This document shows, one piece after another, positions 53,110 to 64,000 of a stretch of 64,000 nucleotides of DNA; within the stretch, counting starts at the first letter, position 1; each line of letters starts with the position of its first letter. The notes under the pieces were generated by a model, which saw only the letters and a program-made list of their open reading frames with translations, had not been told where the DNA came from and made no database searches. The position numbers and the translations under genes were made by a program. Origin of the DNA: Hemicordylus capensis (taxonomy: Eukaryota; Chordata; Lepidosauria; Squamata; Cordylidae); the NCBI RefSeq assembly GCF_027244095.1, contig NC_069669.1, positions 5,172,501 through 5,236,500 on the forward strand, in the 5' to 3' direction.

Positions 53110-53664
53110 CCCAGGGCTGCTCAACTCCGGCTCCCCTGCAGATGTTGGCCTACAATTCCCATAATCCCTGGCTATTGACTGCTGTGGCTGGGGATTACAG
53201 GAGTTGCAGTCCAAAAACAGCTGGAAGCCAAATTGAGCAGCCTTGCTTTAGCCATTCCATGGGGCAGGGAGTCCCAAGGGTGGATCCCCAGTTACTGTTG
53301 GGACTACAAGGCCATTGCAGCTGGGGAGGATGGGAGTTGTAGTCCGATAACATTTGGTGACCAGTGTCCCCTCTAACAGGGATTCCCAGATGTTGACTAC
53401 AGCTCCCAGAACCCCCAGCTGCAATAGCTTATTCTTGTGGGAGCTGAAGCCAACATAATCCGGGAATCCCTGTTAGAGGGAACGCTGCTGGTCGTGACCC
53501 ACACTTGGGACTCTCTAGGGGAGGATGAGAGGCACAGAGAGAAGGGATACCCAGATGTTGTTGACTACAACTCCCAGCATCTTCAGCTGCAATGGCCTTT
53601 GGCTGGGGATTATGGGAGTTGTAGTCAACAACATCGGGGAATCCCTACTAGAGGGAACACTGGC
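53110..53664. mobile_element. cluster of four hAT-type MITEs
   Basis: Copies at about 53110-53250 (array-type ends CTGCTCAACT / TTGAGCAGCC), 53278-53360, 53362-53487 and 53543-53664, each with ACTACAACTCCCA or its complement. I could not see clean target duplications in this cluster. Confidence 0.7.
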
Positions 53665-53723
53665 TCCAGCTCCCGGTCCTTCTGACAGCCCTTTGCCAGC
53701 CCCCTCTCTTACATGGGGCAACC

Positions 53724-53946
53724 GCCAGGGATATTATTGGGTCCCTGTCTAAATTTTGTTATACATTGACCAAACTAAGAGAAGCTAGAGCACAGCAATC
53801 GGTTACTGTCAAAGATTCCTGATTTTATATATTTGATGACATTTTAGACTTTGTTTCCATTATTGTTTTCTCTTTTTACTGTGTATATTCTGTGTATATT
53901 GATGTTTGATCTAAGATCGTAAATAAACAACTCAACTCAACTCAAC
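53724..53946 (+). mobile_element. young LINE 3' end (twin of 35179-35351)
   Basis: Contains GATCTAAGATCGTAAATAAA before an (AACTC)n tail; flanked by a 14-bp duplication TACATGGGGCAACC at 53710-53723 and 53947-53960. Over the shared part it differs from its twin by one visible substitution and one short tandem duplication. Confidence 0.88.
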
Positions 53947-53960
53947 TACATGGGGCAACC

Positions 53961-54773
53961 AGCACAGGGCACCCGGTTCCAAATGCAGCCTCATTAAAGA
54001 GTTTGTGTTGGGCCTGAGATCTGCTGAGATGGGTTCTTCCCAGTGCTAGGGCGCCCTTTGACTGCATGGAAGCTGGGGCTGAGCTGCTAGGGGACCTGGG
54101 GGTGGGTGGCCAGGGGCTGGATGGCCAGGGCGCTAGGATCAGCCGGGAGCTTTCTGGCTCACCCAGCAGGCAATGCAATGCAAAGGCACTTCTTTACCTA
54201 CCTGCATGCCAGGACTGACTCTGCCTTTCCCAACTCCTGCCACGGAGCCTCCAGCTTCAGAGGCAGCATACCTGGGAGTCCTGGGACCAACCTTAGGGGC
54301 CCTCTGGCCGCCAGGGGACAAGCACAGGCTAGCTCCCCTGTGGTCCGCTCCCACAGGCCTGCGCCTAGGGGCGCCTCCGGAAGGGGCGCCTGGAACCCTC
54401 CTTTCCTGCTCCGCCCCGCCACCCCGAAACAGCCCCCTTTCCCTGACATTTCCATCCGGCCAAGCCAGCCTGCACTCCAGGGGCTCCCTGGCCTAGTTCT
54501 GCACGGCCCCACCCCTTCCTGTGCTCCTCTGCACAGCTGCTGCTGCTGCGGAGCTGGGTCCTCCCGGCCACGTGGGCAGGAGGTAGCAGCTGGGGGGCAG
54601 CACTGGCGCGGGCGGCTGGCTGAGGGGTGAGCGTGGGCAGAGGCTCCGGCTGATCCAAAGCCCTGGGAGTTCCAAAGTTCAAAACAAGAGGATGAGGTTT
54701 CAGCAGGAAATAATGTCTCACCCAAACACTCCGCCACATGCCAGCAGCCAGGCTCCAGCTTGGGAGAGAAGAG

Positions 54774-54820
<47 letters not shown>

Positions 54821-56219
54821 CACACTGGTGCATGGAACTCTTGGTTTGGTCTTGAAGGAGGCCTCTCCCCCCAACCACCAAGGGCAGCTCAGACCTCCCA
54901 GATTCCTGGGCTTCTCCTCCGCACAACCCCTGCAGGGGAGCATCGCACAACACGAACTGGGTGGGAGGAAAGGAAACCTCACTTTAGCAGAAAGCCCTCT
55001 GCGCCCCCCCCACCGCATGACCAAGGTCAAGCAGGAAGCAGCAGCGCCCACCCCCCCCACCCCCACCAGCAAAGAGGCAGCTCTGCAGCGCCCCCTTGCA
55101 GTGAACTGGAGACCAGCTGGAGCACAGGCTGGATTTTTAAGTCCGGTTCCTTCTCTCCTGCCAGGTGGTACTCAAGGCATTGCTGAAGGGGGGGGCGGGG
55201 GCAGTGGGAGCCAGCTCTGGGCTGCCCTTCACACATTACTCCCCCGTCCCATCAAACGCACACTTTCTAAAAAGGGAGAAGTGTAGCTGAGACAAGCAGA
55301 TGCACCAAACGCTCGAGAGTCAAGACTGGATGTGCCACCCCCGGCCAGCCACACAGTTCTGGACCCTCCAGGTTTGCTGCCATGTAACATGTGAACAGCC
55401 TGGCAGGGGGAACAGTCCTGAACCCACCAGATTCCTTATCACCATCATTCCCAGTCGGGCAGCTCCAGAGTGCAGTGTGACCTGGTGATCCGCACAGATC
55501 CTGCTTCCCCTCCAGTTACCAGCTGGATGGTCCAGAGCCAAGATGGTTCTTGTGGAAGCTTCAATGGGGACTTTGCCACTCTTAAATCGGAGGGGACTCC
55601 GAGGAGAAAGAGGAGGGGAGGGCTGTGGAAAGGCCAGAGCCTCTCCTTGACAGGCGCAGTGACTGTGGGAAGGTCCCATAGCGGGGGGGGGGGCCCTCCT
55701 CATTGCAACCCCAGATGGCCTTAAGCCTGCAGCGCTGGTGGTAGCATTGGGCGTGTGGGGGGAGGTTTTCCTATTTTGTGGCCTCACACTCTGCCCCCCC
55801 CCCCCGTGCTAGCAGTCAGAATGGCCATTGGGCGGTGGTGGGTTAACAATGCCCAGATCCCCGCCTGTGATTATGCTTTGCGGGGGGGGGGGGCGCTACC
55901 AGGTGAGCATCTAAGGAGGATGGGCAGGCAGCCTGCTAGTCTTTCCAAGTGCCTGCAGGAAGAACACAGCGCCTGCCCCAGCCCTGCGAGTTCAGCAGAG
56001 GGTGGGGGATGCACTCTGCATGCCCTCAGAAGCCCTGCCGCGGCTTCTTTGATCTCTTTCCACAGATAGGTGTAGAGTCCTCCTCCTCCCCTCCGCCTCC
56101 AGCATCTGCCTGGGGTAGAGGGGAGGAGGAGGGGAGCAAGTTCACGCGAGGCAGCCAGTCAGCGCCCCCCCCCACCCCACCCCCGGCAGGCTGAGGCTGG
56201 GTGCGTGTTTGCTCCCTAG
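53961..56219. other. GLIS2 intron 1, unique GC-rich
   Basis: CA microsatellite at 54777 and several G/C runs; no coding exon recognised. Confidence 0.4.
54777..54818. repeat. (CA)n microsatellite
   Basis: About 20 CA units in GLIS2 intron 1. Confidence 0.95.
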
Positions 56220-57580
56220 CGGAAGGCGGGATTCCCCCCCCGCCGCGCGCGACGAGCTTCTTTGACATTCCGCGAATATCTTTCCGCAACCACCCCCCCC
56301 CCGCCTGGATGGTGCAGCTGGGACCCCAGCCCTGGAGCGGGGAAGGCGGAGGAAGGGCGCACTGCCACCCTGAAGTTCTCCATCTTACAGATCAAAAGAA
56401 GAGGCGGCGGCGGGGGGGGGGAGAAAAGGACAATAGCACCGAGCCGGCTCACCAATCACCAGCCCCCCCCCAAATGGCAACGGGCAGCCCTGCTAGATAC
56501 ACCACCGCAGAGACGTGACCCCCACCCACCACCACACACACGCCCTCTTACCTTGGCTCTGGCCGGGCGCGGACCCGTGGCGTCTAGGCGCGGCTTTGTG
56601 GTGGGAGTGCGTGGGGCGGGGGGGCAGCGGCGGGTCTCTTTTCCCCTCCGGGCCCCCCGGTCTGGGCGGGATCTCACAGCCGGCGGCGACCTCCGGGGGG
56701 TGACGCGCCCGTCCGCCTCTTCAGCCACCCCCACCGGCACCGACGGGGCGCACCGCCGCAGCGCCACATCTGCGCCTCGGGAGGCTGGGAGGGCCGGGAA
56801 GCGAGGCGAGGCTGGGGAGGGAGGGAGGGAGGGAGGAGGAGGAGGGGTCCCCCCCGGCGAAGGCGGTGCAAAGGCGAGAGGCGGGCGGGCGGAAGAAGGT
56901 CTCGCTCTCTCGCTCTCAGCCCCTCTTCCCGGCTCTCGGGGCTTGTCGCTGGCGAGCAGGAGGTGGTGGCTGCGCCTCAGGGGCGATCGCCTCTTTGCAG
57001 GGGGGGAAGGACAGGCACGGATGCGGGGATGTGTGCGCGGCGGCGGTGTGGGGGGGAGGGAGTTTGGTGGCGGCGCGTGTGATTTATGGCCGCCCGGCCG
57101 CGGATCTGCTGCAGGAGACTGACCAGCCCGGCTCAGGCTCAGCCCAAGACTCCATTGCCAGGACTGGAGAAACCGCCCCCCACTGGGGGGGGGGCAGAGA
57201 GGGATTGAGCGCATGCCCGCCCCCTGGCTCCTCCCCCAGGCAGGAAGGCAGCACCCAGACAGGCTGGGGGAGGCGGGCAGGGAAGGATGATGGGCGCCCC
57301 CTCCCCCGGATCCTGGCTAGGGCGGCTTTCCCATCCGACCGACCAGCCTCGCCCCCGCCCCCCCCAAACACCACCCCGAGAGCCAGGGAGGGGGGCTGCG
57401 TCCGCTGTGTGGGAAAAGGCTGGGCGGGGCTTGCGCAGGACTCCTGGGTCCTTCGGGCCGGGAGGAGGAGCAGGAGGCGGACAGCCGGGCGAGCTGCCGC
57501 GGGGCTTTGTCCTTGAGAGCGCCTGGCGGGGCTCCAGCTGCCCGTCTTGCTGCGCCCCAGCGGCGGTAGTAGCGGGATGC
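56220..57580 (-). promoter_or_regulatory. GLIS2: CpG island, likely GLIS2 promoter
   Basis: Dense CpG, GC boxes (GGGGCGG-like runs) and no repeats. It sits at the upstream end of GLIS2 and covers the predicted first-exon donor at 56552. Confidence 0.65.
56552..57200 (-). other. GLIS2: predicted GLIS2 non-coding exon 1 (5' end not defined)
   Basis: In the CpG island the minus strand shows a strong donor, CCAAG|GTAAGAGG, with exon end at 56552. Joined to the acceptor at 39307 it would give a 17.2-kb intron 1, resembling the long first intron of mammalian GLIS2. The 5' limit is a guess. Confidence 0.45.
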
Positions 57581-58649
57581 GAAAAGCAGAGGCCGACTCT
57601 CGCCACCTCCAGCAAGCGGGACGGCGGCTTGGCAGCCGCCAAGAGAAAAGCAAAGCCGGCTCCCAACCCACGGGGGTGGTGGGGGTCCGGCGTGCGGGCA
57701 AGGGGCGAGCTTGGGGCCACCTCCTCCAGCCGGGGCAAGGAGAACCTCGCGGGGAGGGGGAGTTGTGGAGAAACTGGATACGTGTGTGTAGCTGCGTACG
57801 CGAACAGGAGCAGACTGCGGGCTGGCCTGGGCATGACCCTGGCGACGGGCGGGTGCTCTGCTTGAGGCTGCTGCGCAGGGAAGGGAGGCCCTCCTTCAGG
57901 CCCCCTGGGGTGGCCTCTTTCTGGTCCGGCCTTGACCGCCTCCCTTCACCGCTTCACTGGCTCACTGGCCCGTAAGGAAGTCCCTCGCCTTACAGACGGG
58001 CGCAGAGCTTTGGACTGGTTTCATTCAGGCTCTGCAGGATCGGGGCCGTGATGCTGGGCGGGGGGCACAGATCCGCGCCTCGTGCTCTGACGTTGGCGCC
58101 CCCCCCATTCCCCCCCCCCGGGGAGAGCAGCCGACCACCCACTCCCTCCCTGAGGCGAGGGCACTGCGGCTGGCACATGTGGCCGGCTGCCCCCGCGTGG
58201 GTAGCAGGAGGCAGCTCCTTCCGGAGGCAGGATGCTGAGGGCCGGGGAGGGGGGAATGGATCGCACACCCCGCCCAAAGATAGGAAGTGCACGGGCGAGG
58301 GGGGAGCAGCGGGGGGGGGGAGGAGGAGGAGGAGGAGACACATTCTTGAAACATGACCAAGTGGAAACTCCCTCTTGGAGGCGCGACTCGCGCGATGGGA
58401 GGGAAGAGGCAGCTTCCTCTCCTGGGCCCCTTGAAGGCTGCGAGGGGGTGTGGAGGGAGCGGGGGGGGCCTCCTGCAATTCCTGGCCTGGCCGCAGAGTT
58501 TCCCCGCCCCTGGCACTCCCGGGGGCACCCAGAAGCTGTGGAGCAGGGCTGGGAAAGAAGCCAGCCGCCGCCTGCAGCCAGGCAGGTGACTCTTGGGAGC
58601 CGACCGTGGGGCCTGCCCAGCAGGCTGCCTCTCTCTTTGGCTGCGCGGG
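57581..58649. other. upstream flank of GLIS2, GC-rich
   Basis: CpG density falls gradually; G-run and GGA-repeat patches near 58310-58340. No gene seen. Confidence 0.4.
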
Positions 58650-58830
58650 GAAGTTGCCTCCTGCCGAGTCGAACCCTCGGCTTAGAATTGCCTCTGCTCT
58701 GGCTGGCAGCAGCTCTCGGGGGTTTCAGACAGAGCCCTACCTGGAGGTGCTGCTTTCACCAAGGACTGACCCTGGGACCTTGTGCATGCAGAGCAGGGGC
58801 TCTGTCACTGAGCTACAAGCCTTCTCTGTC
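58650..58830 (-). mobile_element. tRNA-type relative of the 5S/tRNA SINE
   Basis: The reverse strand shows GTAGCTCAGTGACAGAGCCC (box A) and CAGGGTCAGTCC (box B), with a decayed tail. Confidence 0.7.
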
Positions 58831-59267
58831 CTCTGCCATGACACTGAGGGAGATCCTCGTTGGACCCCATCAATGTCTGAAATGTATTTATGGTCGTATT
58901 CTCACCTTTCTTCCATGAGGTCTGTAGGACTCCCAGGTTGTCTCCCATCCAGGTAATGTCCAAACCAGGACCGGCTTAGCTTCTGCAGGGCAGTTGGAGC
59001 ACGTGCTCTTGGCCCATGCCCAGGCAACCCAGATGTGCCCCACATGGTCCCAGACAAGCAGGCTGGCATCTCCCAGAAAGGCCTGGATCGAGCATGCCCA
59101 GGGGCCACACCACACTGCCCCCTTGGAGGGTCTCTCTAGACTGGAGATTGCATCGCTCTCCTCTAAGGAACTCTGGCTGAATTGGGGGGGGGAGACCGCT
59201 CTGACCCCTTGTTCCAGGAAGGATTCCACACAGGCTGCCCATTCTGCATCTCCAGGATGGAGACCAG

Positions 59268-59530
59268 GTGAGCTGGCCTTGCGGTAGCAAGCATGAGTTG
59301 TCCCCTTTCCTAAGCAGGGTCCACCCTGGTTGCATATGAATGGGAGACTCCATGTGTGAACACTGTAAGATCTCCCTCTTAGGGGATGGGGCTGTTTCAG
59401 GCCTTGCAGGGAAGAGCACTTGCAGGCTTACATGCAGAAGTTTCCAAGTTCCATACCTGGCATCTCCAAGATAGGTCCTACCTGTAACCTTGGAGAAGCT
59501 GCTGCCAGTCTGTGTAGACAATACTGAGCT
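59268..59530 (+). mobile_element. 5S/tRNA chimeric SINE, 3' shortened
   Basis: 5S head CTAAGCAGGGTCCACCCTGG; ends at AATACTGAGCT. Confidence 0.8.
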
Positions 59531-59869
59531 TGGCACACCCAGCAGCAGCATCAAAGCAAAGGACCAACAGAAACCCTTTCTCTTTGGCTTCCAGCTGCAC
59601 ACACACACAGACGCCATGTGTGCCCTGAGAAAGACAGCTTGGGGCCTCCTGGGGCTGGCTGGATACCTTGCCCAGTGCCAGGGCTGACTGGCACCACCTA
59701 GAGAGGAGGACAACTCTCTGGGAAGCTTCCCAGCTCTGGCTGCCTCTGTGGTCAGGCCCACCAGGGCTTCCTCCAAGGTATGCGCATGCACACACAAGTT
59801 TTGGGATGTCCGCTCAGTCAATTTTAGATCCCGCTTAGCCTGCATCAGGAAGGCTCCATTCTGAATGCA

Positions 59870-60164
59870 CATAGGAACATAGGAAGCTGCCATCTACTGA
59901 GTCAGACCCTTGGTCCATCTAGCTCAGGATTGTCTTCACAGACTGGCAGCGGCTCCTCCCAGGTTGCAGGCAGGAATCTCTCTCAGCCCTGTCTTGGAGA
60001 TGCTGCCAGGGAGGGAACTTTTATCTCTGCTCTTCCCAGACCAGTTCCATCCCCTGAGGGGAATATCTTGCAGTGCTCACACTCCCTTATACATGCAGCC
60101 AGGGAAGACCCTGCTTAGCTAAGGGGACAAGTCATGCTCGCTACCACAAGGCCAGCTCCAGAGT
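59870..60164 (-). mobile_element. 5S/tRNA chimeric SINE
   Basis: Minus-strand copy with tail, body and 5S head (GACCCTGCTTAGCTAAGGGG). Confidence 0.85.
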
Positions 60165-61724
60165 GGAAACAGCACACTGCCCTGATAAGGCTGCCCAGAA
60201 CAGAATTTATTCTGAGCACAGATGAAAACAAATGAGAGGGAACCCTGGTGGGCAGGTTCTGTGGTCTTGAAGGAAGAAGCCCAGAGGGGCTCCTTGTGTG
60301 GTGTGGGCCCTACATGGCCATCCAGGTGTACCCAAGACACCGCCGTCTGGTCTGTTGCAGCAAGCCGGCCCCCAACTCCACTTCCTGGGGCCTTCCAGGC
60401 ACTGCAGCCTCATGCAAGGTCCTCCTCTCTGGGCGCACTCTCCCTGGGCGGCAGCACCCCCCTCTGGCCTGGCACAGGGGTGCCACCTTGCCCAAGCTCC
60501 ACAGGCTTCTGTGGGCACAGCACCATCTTAGGAAGGCGCCCGTTTCTGAGGGGGGCACCTGTAGGGGTCTCTTGCTGGCTTCCTCTGTGGGGCTTCAGGA
60601 CAAGGGAGGCCAGGACTTCCCTGCACAGCATCCTCAGGGTCAGGATCCGAATGTCTCCTCCTGCCAGCGTCTGTCTCCCATAATAAGCCATGGTGATCTC
60701 TAAGGCTGACCAAGGGTGCCCCCTGGAGGTCGTCCCCTGTGTGCCAAGGCAGGAGAGTGGGCATGCGGCCATGGCCTGGGTCTCAGTGGCTGCTCCACCA
60801 TGGAGGCTAGCCCTAGACACTTTCCCACCCCCACCCCACATGAAATCAGGCACCCCCTCGCAGAGGAGGATACTCGGGTGCGGCTCTCTGAGACCGTGCA
60901 CTGCAGTGTGGGATTTGTGAATTGAATGGCAACGTTGCAAAGGATTCTGGGCCATGACGGCCAGATTGCACAGCACAGCTTCTCTGGCACTACCCCTGAA
61001 CATTTTGCTTCACACTCTGGGTTGCTGACCCGGCCGGGGCTGACCCTCCATGTTAGAATAACCTCCTCTCCAGAAGACTCCGCGAAGGCTGAACTCAGGA
61101 TCTCTACCTTGGTCGGCTGGCCAGTAGGGATGTACACAAATTGATTCAGCACGGCCCGCCAAATTGTTTCGGCAGGGCGAGAAGCAGTACCCAAGTCAAG
61201 CCGGACCTTACCTGCTCCTCGTCCACTCCACCGCGTTTCCTGCTGCGCTGCTCAGAAGTCTGTGAACAGCGGAGGCAGTGCACCCAGCTGCCTGCATGTG
61301 GTGGTGGGGCACACATGGACGCAGCCACGCACGGACTTGGGAGTGGCGCTCCCTGCCCCGCCAAAATGATCCCCACTGGCCAGCTCTTAGGTGGAAGGAG
61401 GAGCAGATGGGCGGCTTAACTGGGAACTTCACAACTACTTTTAAACCTGGAATCTAACCTAAAGTAAATTAAGATCTACTTGACATTGAACTGGCTATCT
61501 TACAAGGATGTTTTAATCGCTTCTGTCTGCTCAGAGCCCTTGGTATAGAAAACACTAACTTAAGCATGCATCTAATGGCTACATGTATTAACTTAGTATT
61601 TCCCTTTATGCAGTCATCTATTGCATAATTTGTCATGCTTATTATTGTAAAAGTTTCAGACAGAAACAGTTAACGTATTTGCAATATGGAAAAATATCTG
61701 TATATTTCTGTATATACCCCTACT
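60165..61724. other. intergenic, no gene seen
   Basis: GC-rich to 61430, then AT-rich; no repeat family identified except at the right end. Confidence 0.4.
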
Positions 61725-61975
61725 AACTTGGCAAAGAGGCACCTTTTAATGTGGTGATTTTCTAGATTTAGCAGTGGGGAGAATAACTGGCCCTCTCCAC
61801 CCCCAGCACAGGACCTCCAGTGACTGTTGCTGGTGTCTGTCTTGTGTTTCTTTTAGATTGTGAGCCCTTTGGGGACAGGGATCCATCTTATTTGTTTGTT
61901 ATTTCTCTGTGTAAACCGCCCTGAGCCATTTTTGAAAGGCGGTATAGAAATCAAATTAATAATAATAATAAAAAT
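61725..61975 (+). mobile_element. L2-like LINE 3' end
   Basis: AGATTGTGAGCCCTTTGGGG and GTAAACCGCCCTGAGCC, ending in AAT repeats. Confidence 0.78.
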
Positions 61976-62087
61976 ATCTATGGTTCATCAGAGGGTGCCA
62001 CCAGTTCAAAGACTCAAAGACCGGCCTTCTCTGTAGTTGCCCCGGGGCGGCTGCGGAACGCACTTTCTATTGAAATGGATTGATTGA

Positions 62088-62522
62088 TTAAGTGCTGTCA
62101 AGTCGGTGTTGACGCTTAGGGACTACATAGATAGATTCTCTCCAGGATGAACTGTCTCCAACTTGGCCTTTTAGGTCTCTCAGTGGTGCATTCATTGCTG
62201 TTGTAATTGAGTCCATCCACCTTGCAGCTGGTCGTCCTCTTCTTCTCTGTCCTTCAACTTTTCCCAGCATGATGGACTTCTCCAGTGAGCTGGATCTTCT
62301 CATAATGTGTCCCAAGTATGGTAGTTTTAGCCTGGGCATTTGAGCCTCGAGTGAAAATCCTGGATTGATTTGTTCTATGATCCATTTGTTTGTTTTCCTG
62401 GCTATCCGTGGTATCCTCAAAAGTCTTCTCCAGCACCAAAATTCAAAAGCATCAATGCTTTTTCTATCTTGCTTCTTCAAAGCCCAGCTTTTGCATCCAT
62501 ATAGAGTCATGGTAAAAACCAT
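62088..62522 (-). pseudogene. RTE/BovB-like LINE, C-terminal reverse-transcriptase fragment
   Basis: A 144-codon open stretch on minus with YGCKSWALKKQDRKSIDAFE, FWCWRRLLRIPRIARKTNK, HIMRRSSSLEKSIMLGKVEG and QRRRGRPAARWMDSI, the usual C-terminus of RTE-type (BovB) or related non-LTR elements. It is 5'-truncated. Its 3' end (CGACTTGACAGCAC on minus) resembles the tail of the second tRNA SINE family, so the two may be partners. The exact clade cannot be settled by eye. Confidence 0.8.
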
Positions 62523-62574
62523 TGTCCGAATGATTCTAATCTTTTTATTTTATTTTATTTTTAATTTCTTTTTG

Positions 62575-62785
62575 GAGCAGTTGGAGCTGCTCCCTCCCTG
62601 ATGGTTTTTAGGAAAGAACTGAAGACGCATCTCTTCAGTCAGGCGTTTGGCTGGATCTTACTGATTTGTTGGTTTAATCTGAATTTTATGTTTTTTAATG
62701 TGTTTAAATTTTTGTGTGTGTAAACCACCTTGAGGCTTCTGCAATGGGCAGCATATAAAATGTATTACATAAATAAATATCTATA
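62575..62785 (+). mobile_element. LINE 3' end, family uncertain
   Basis: CTCCCTGATGGTTTTTAGG, GACGCATCTCTTCAGTCAGG, GTAAACCACCTTGAGGC, then AT-rich tail; a related worn copy is at 660-795. Confidence 0.6.
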
Positions 62786-62889
62786 TTATATGTTTGCTCC
62801 CCCAAACCAACAAAAGGGTGTTATTTTGCAATGAAGCTCTTTGTCCTGCTCCCCATCCTTTAGCTTTATGGTTTTGTCGGCCTGAGCCA

Positions 62890-62995
62890 GAGCCGCCAGC
62901 TGTGGCTGGGCTACAACTCTCAAGGGCCTCCACTCCAGCCATCTTGACTAGGGATGATGATCCAGCCACATCTACGGTTGGACAAACCCTTGTCT
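62890..62995. mobile_element. degenerate hAT-type MITE
   Basis: GGCTGGGCTACAACTCTCAAG and a TAGGGATGATGATCCAGCC arm. Confidence 0.45.
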
Positions 62996-64000
62996 AAGCT
63001 TGGCAGAGCCAGGGCTGCACTGCCAATGCATTCTTGGCCCCTGGGGGGCACTTGTTCTGAATTTCCCCAGGTTTTCCTGCTAGTCTGAGTTCTGCAGCAG
63101 CAGATGAGACTAGGGCACTGAACTTTGGGTTTTGATGAGCAAGCTACAACAGCATTCCTTTAGAATCTAGTGGCATCTCATTATTAGTCATGCTGTGAAT
63201 ATCCTTCTGAACGTTGGTCCAGGATGTCTGGCCACAAATGTAAATCATTTCCTGTAGGCAGGTTGCAGTCCTCTCTAAGCTTGTGTTTATTTAACAACAA
63301 CAACATTCATTTGTTTGTTTGTTTGTTTGTTTGTTTGTTTGTTTGTTTGTTTGTTTGTTACAATCATATCCCGCTCTGCAAGGTCACTTCGGCTGAGCAA
63401 CTGGCCCAGGGTCACCCAGGGAGTTTCTGGGCAGGCCAGGAATTTGAACCTGGGTCTCGGTCTGAATCAAGCATTCTGATGATGCCAAGCTGGCAAAGAT
63501 GTTGCCAAAGCAAGAAGAGCTGGACAGAGATGGGTAGTCCTTGGAGTACAAGTTCTCGCCCCAGAGGGTTGCCCTGGCAAGAGGCTGCCAAGTAGATTCT
63601 GAGCAGCGTGAAAGGTGAGGGGTCTGCCTGGGCGTGGCACCCTCTGCGGGGAGGCTCTCCTAGACAGGCCTCTGTGAATGAGCATGTGCTAGTGGGCATG
63701 AGTAGGTGTGGCTCCGAAAGGCCCCCTCCCCCCATATCAGGGGTTCCCAACCTGATGGGTTTCCAGATGTTCTTGGATCTGCACTATAGACTGAAGCTGC
63801 TGGGAGGCTGCAGGGCACTTCCTCGGCCACTAGGGGGAACCCAGAGCTTTGGCTTTGCTGTTGTCAAGGCTGGTCTGGATCGGGACCAGGGTGGATGGAA
63901 AGTGCCTGTTAAAGGGAGAGGCACCATCATTGCAAGAGTTCTTGCAGCAGAACTAGGCTCAGTGACTGGAAAATGGCTATGAGGCAGGTCACTGGGCGTT
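62996..64000. other. intergenic, no gene seen
   Basis: One SINE with GTTT repeat (63276-63500) and a worn MITE end near 63738-63780. Confidence 0.4.
63276..63500 (-). mobile_element. Sauria-type tRNA SINE, divergent, with (GTTT)n tail
   Basis: Reverse strand has box B AGGTTCAAATTCC and CTGGGTGACCCTGGGCCAG. The tail is a long GTTT run at about 63308-63358. Confidence 0.75.

Noticed and set aside
56262-57122. 286-codon plus-strand frame in the GLIS2 promoter island
   Set aside because: GC-driven open frame; overlapping minus-strand frame equally long; composition typical of CpG-island artefacts.
1-64000. endogenous retrovirus, Polinton or LTR element
   Set aside because: No gag/pol/env-like translation, LTR pair or capsid-like protein was recognised.

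Overview
This window is GC-rich vertebrate nuclear DNA, almost certainly from a squamate reptile (lizard or snake). The genes have vertebrate exon-intron structure with GT-AG introns. The interspersed repeats are the squamate set: Sauria-type tRNA SINEs, CR1 and L2-like LINE 3' ends, an RTE/BovB-like LINE C-terminus, a chimeric 5S rRNA/tRNA-Ala SINE, and many small palindromic hAT-type elements. The high GC, many poly-G runs and compact introns would fit a microchromosome, but that is inference.

Three protein-coding genes are recognised from the translated exons, in the order and orientation known from mammalian 16p13.3-type synteny. (1) CORO7 (coronin-7) lies on + at 11420-23868: 19 coding exons covering the end of the first beta-propeller, the linker, the second propeller and the acidic tail. 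Roughly the first 260 codons lie to the left of the window. (2) PAM16 (MAGMAS) lies on + at 27800-30858: five coding exons, 127 aa, with a poly(A) signal at 30911. (3) GLIS2 lies on - at 33885-39240: six coding exons, 532 aa, five C2H2 fingers. A 5' non-coding exon is predicted in the CpG island near 56.5-57.2 kb, and the 3' UTR probably runs down to a reverse-strand AATAAA at 31771. PAM16 and GLIS2 converge.

Layout: 1-11.4 kb is a CORO7 intron with repeats and a CpG island at 5.6-6.6 kb. That island carries a strong minus-strand splice donor and may be the first exon of a gene nested antisense (VASN in mammals). 11.4-23.9 kb is CORO7, 23.9-27.8 kb is repeat-rich spacer, 27.8-30.9 kb is PAM16 and 31.7-39.3 kb is GLIS2. 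39.3-56.5 kb is GLIS2 intron 1, with a second CpG island at 42.3-43.5 kb. 56.2-57.6 kb is the GLIS2 promoter island, and 57.6-64 kb is repeat-rich intergenic DNA with no gene seen.

Most notable points: the exon phases allow an in-frame CORO7-PAM16 read-through fusion (the last CORO7 exon encodes one residue, the first PAM16 exon encodes only Met); a 5S rRNA/tRNA-Ala/CR1-tail chimeric SINE is present in about 18 copies; more than 20 hAT-type palindromes carry a ZNF143/THAP11-like ACTACAACTCCCA core, three with good 8-bp target duplications plus one perfect copy hosting a nested SINE; and one palindrome has expanded into a perfect-period 57-bp array. No retrovirus, CRISPR, operon or other prokaryotic-type system was seen. 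The window looks like an ordinary conserved gene cluster with unusually informative repeats.
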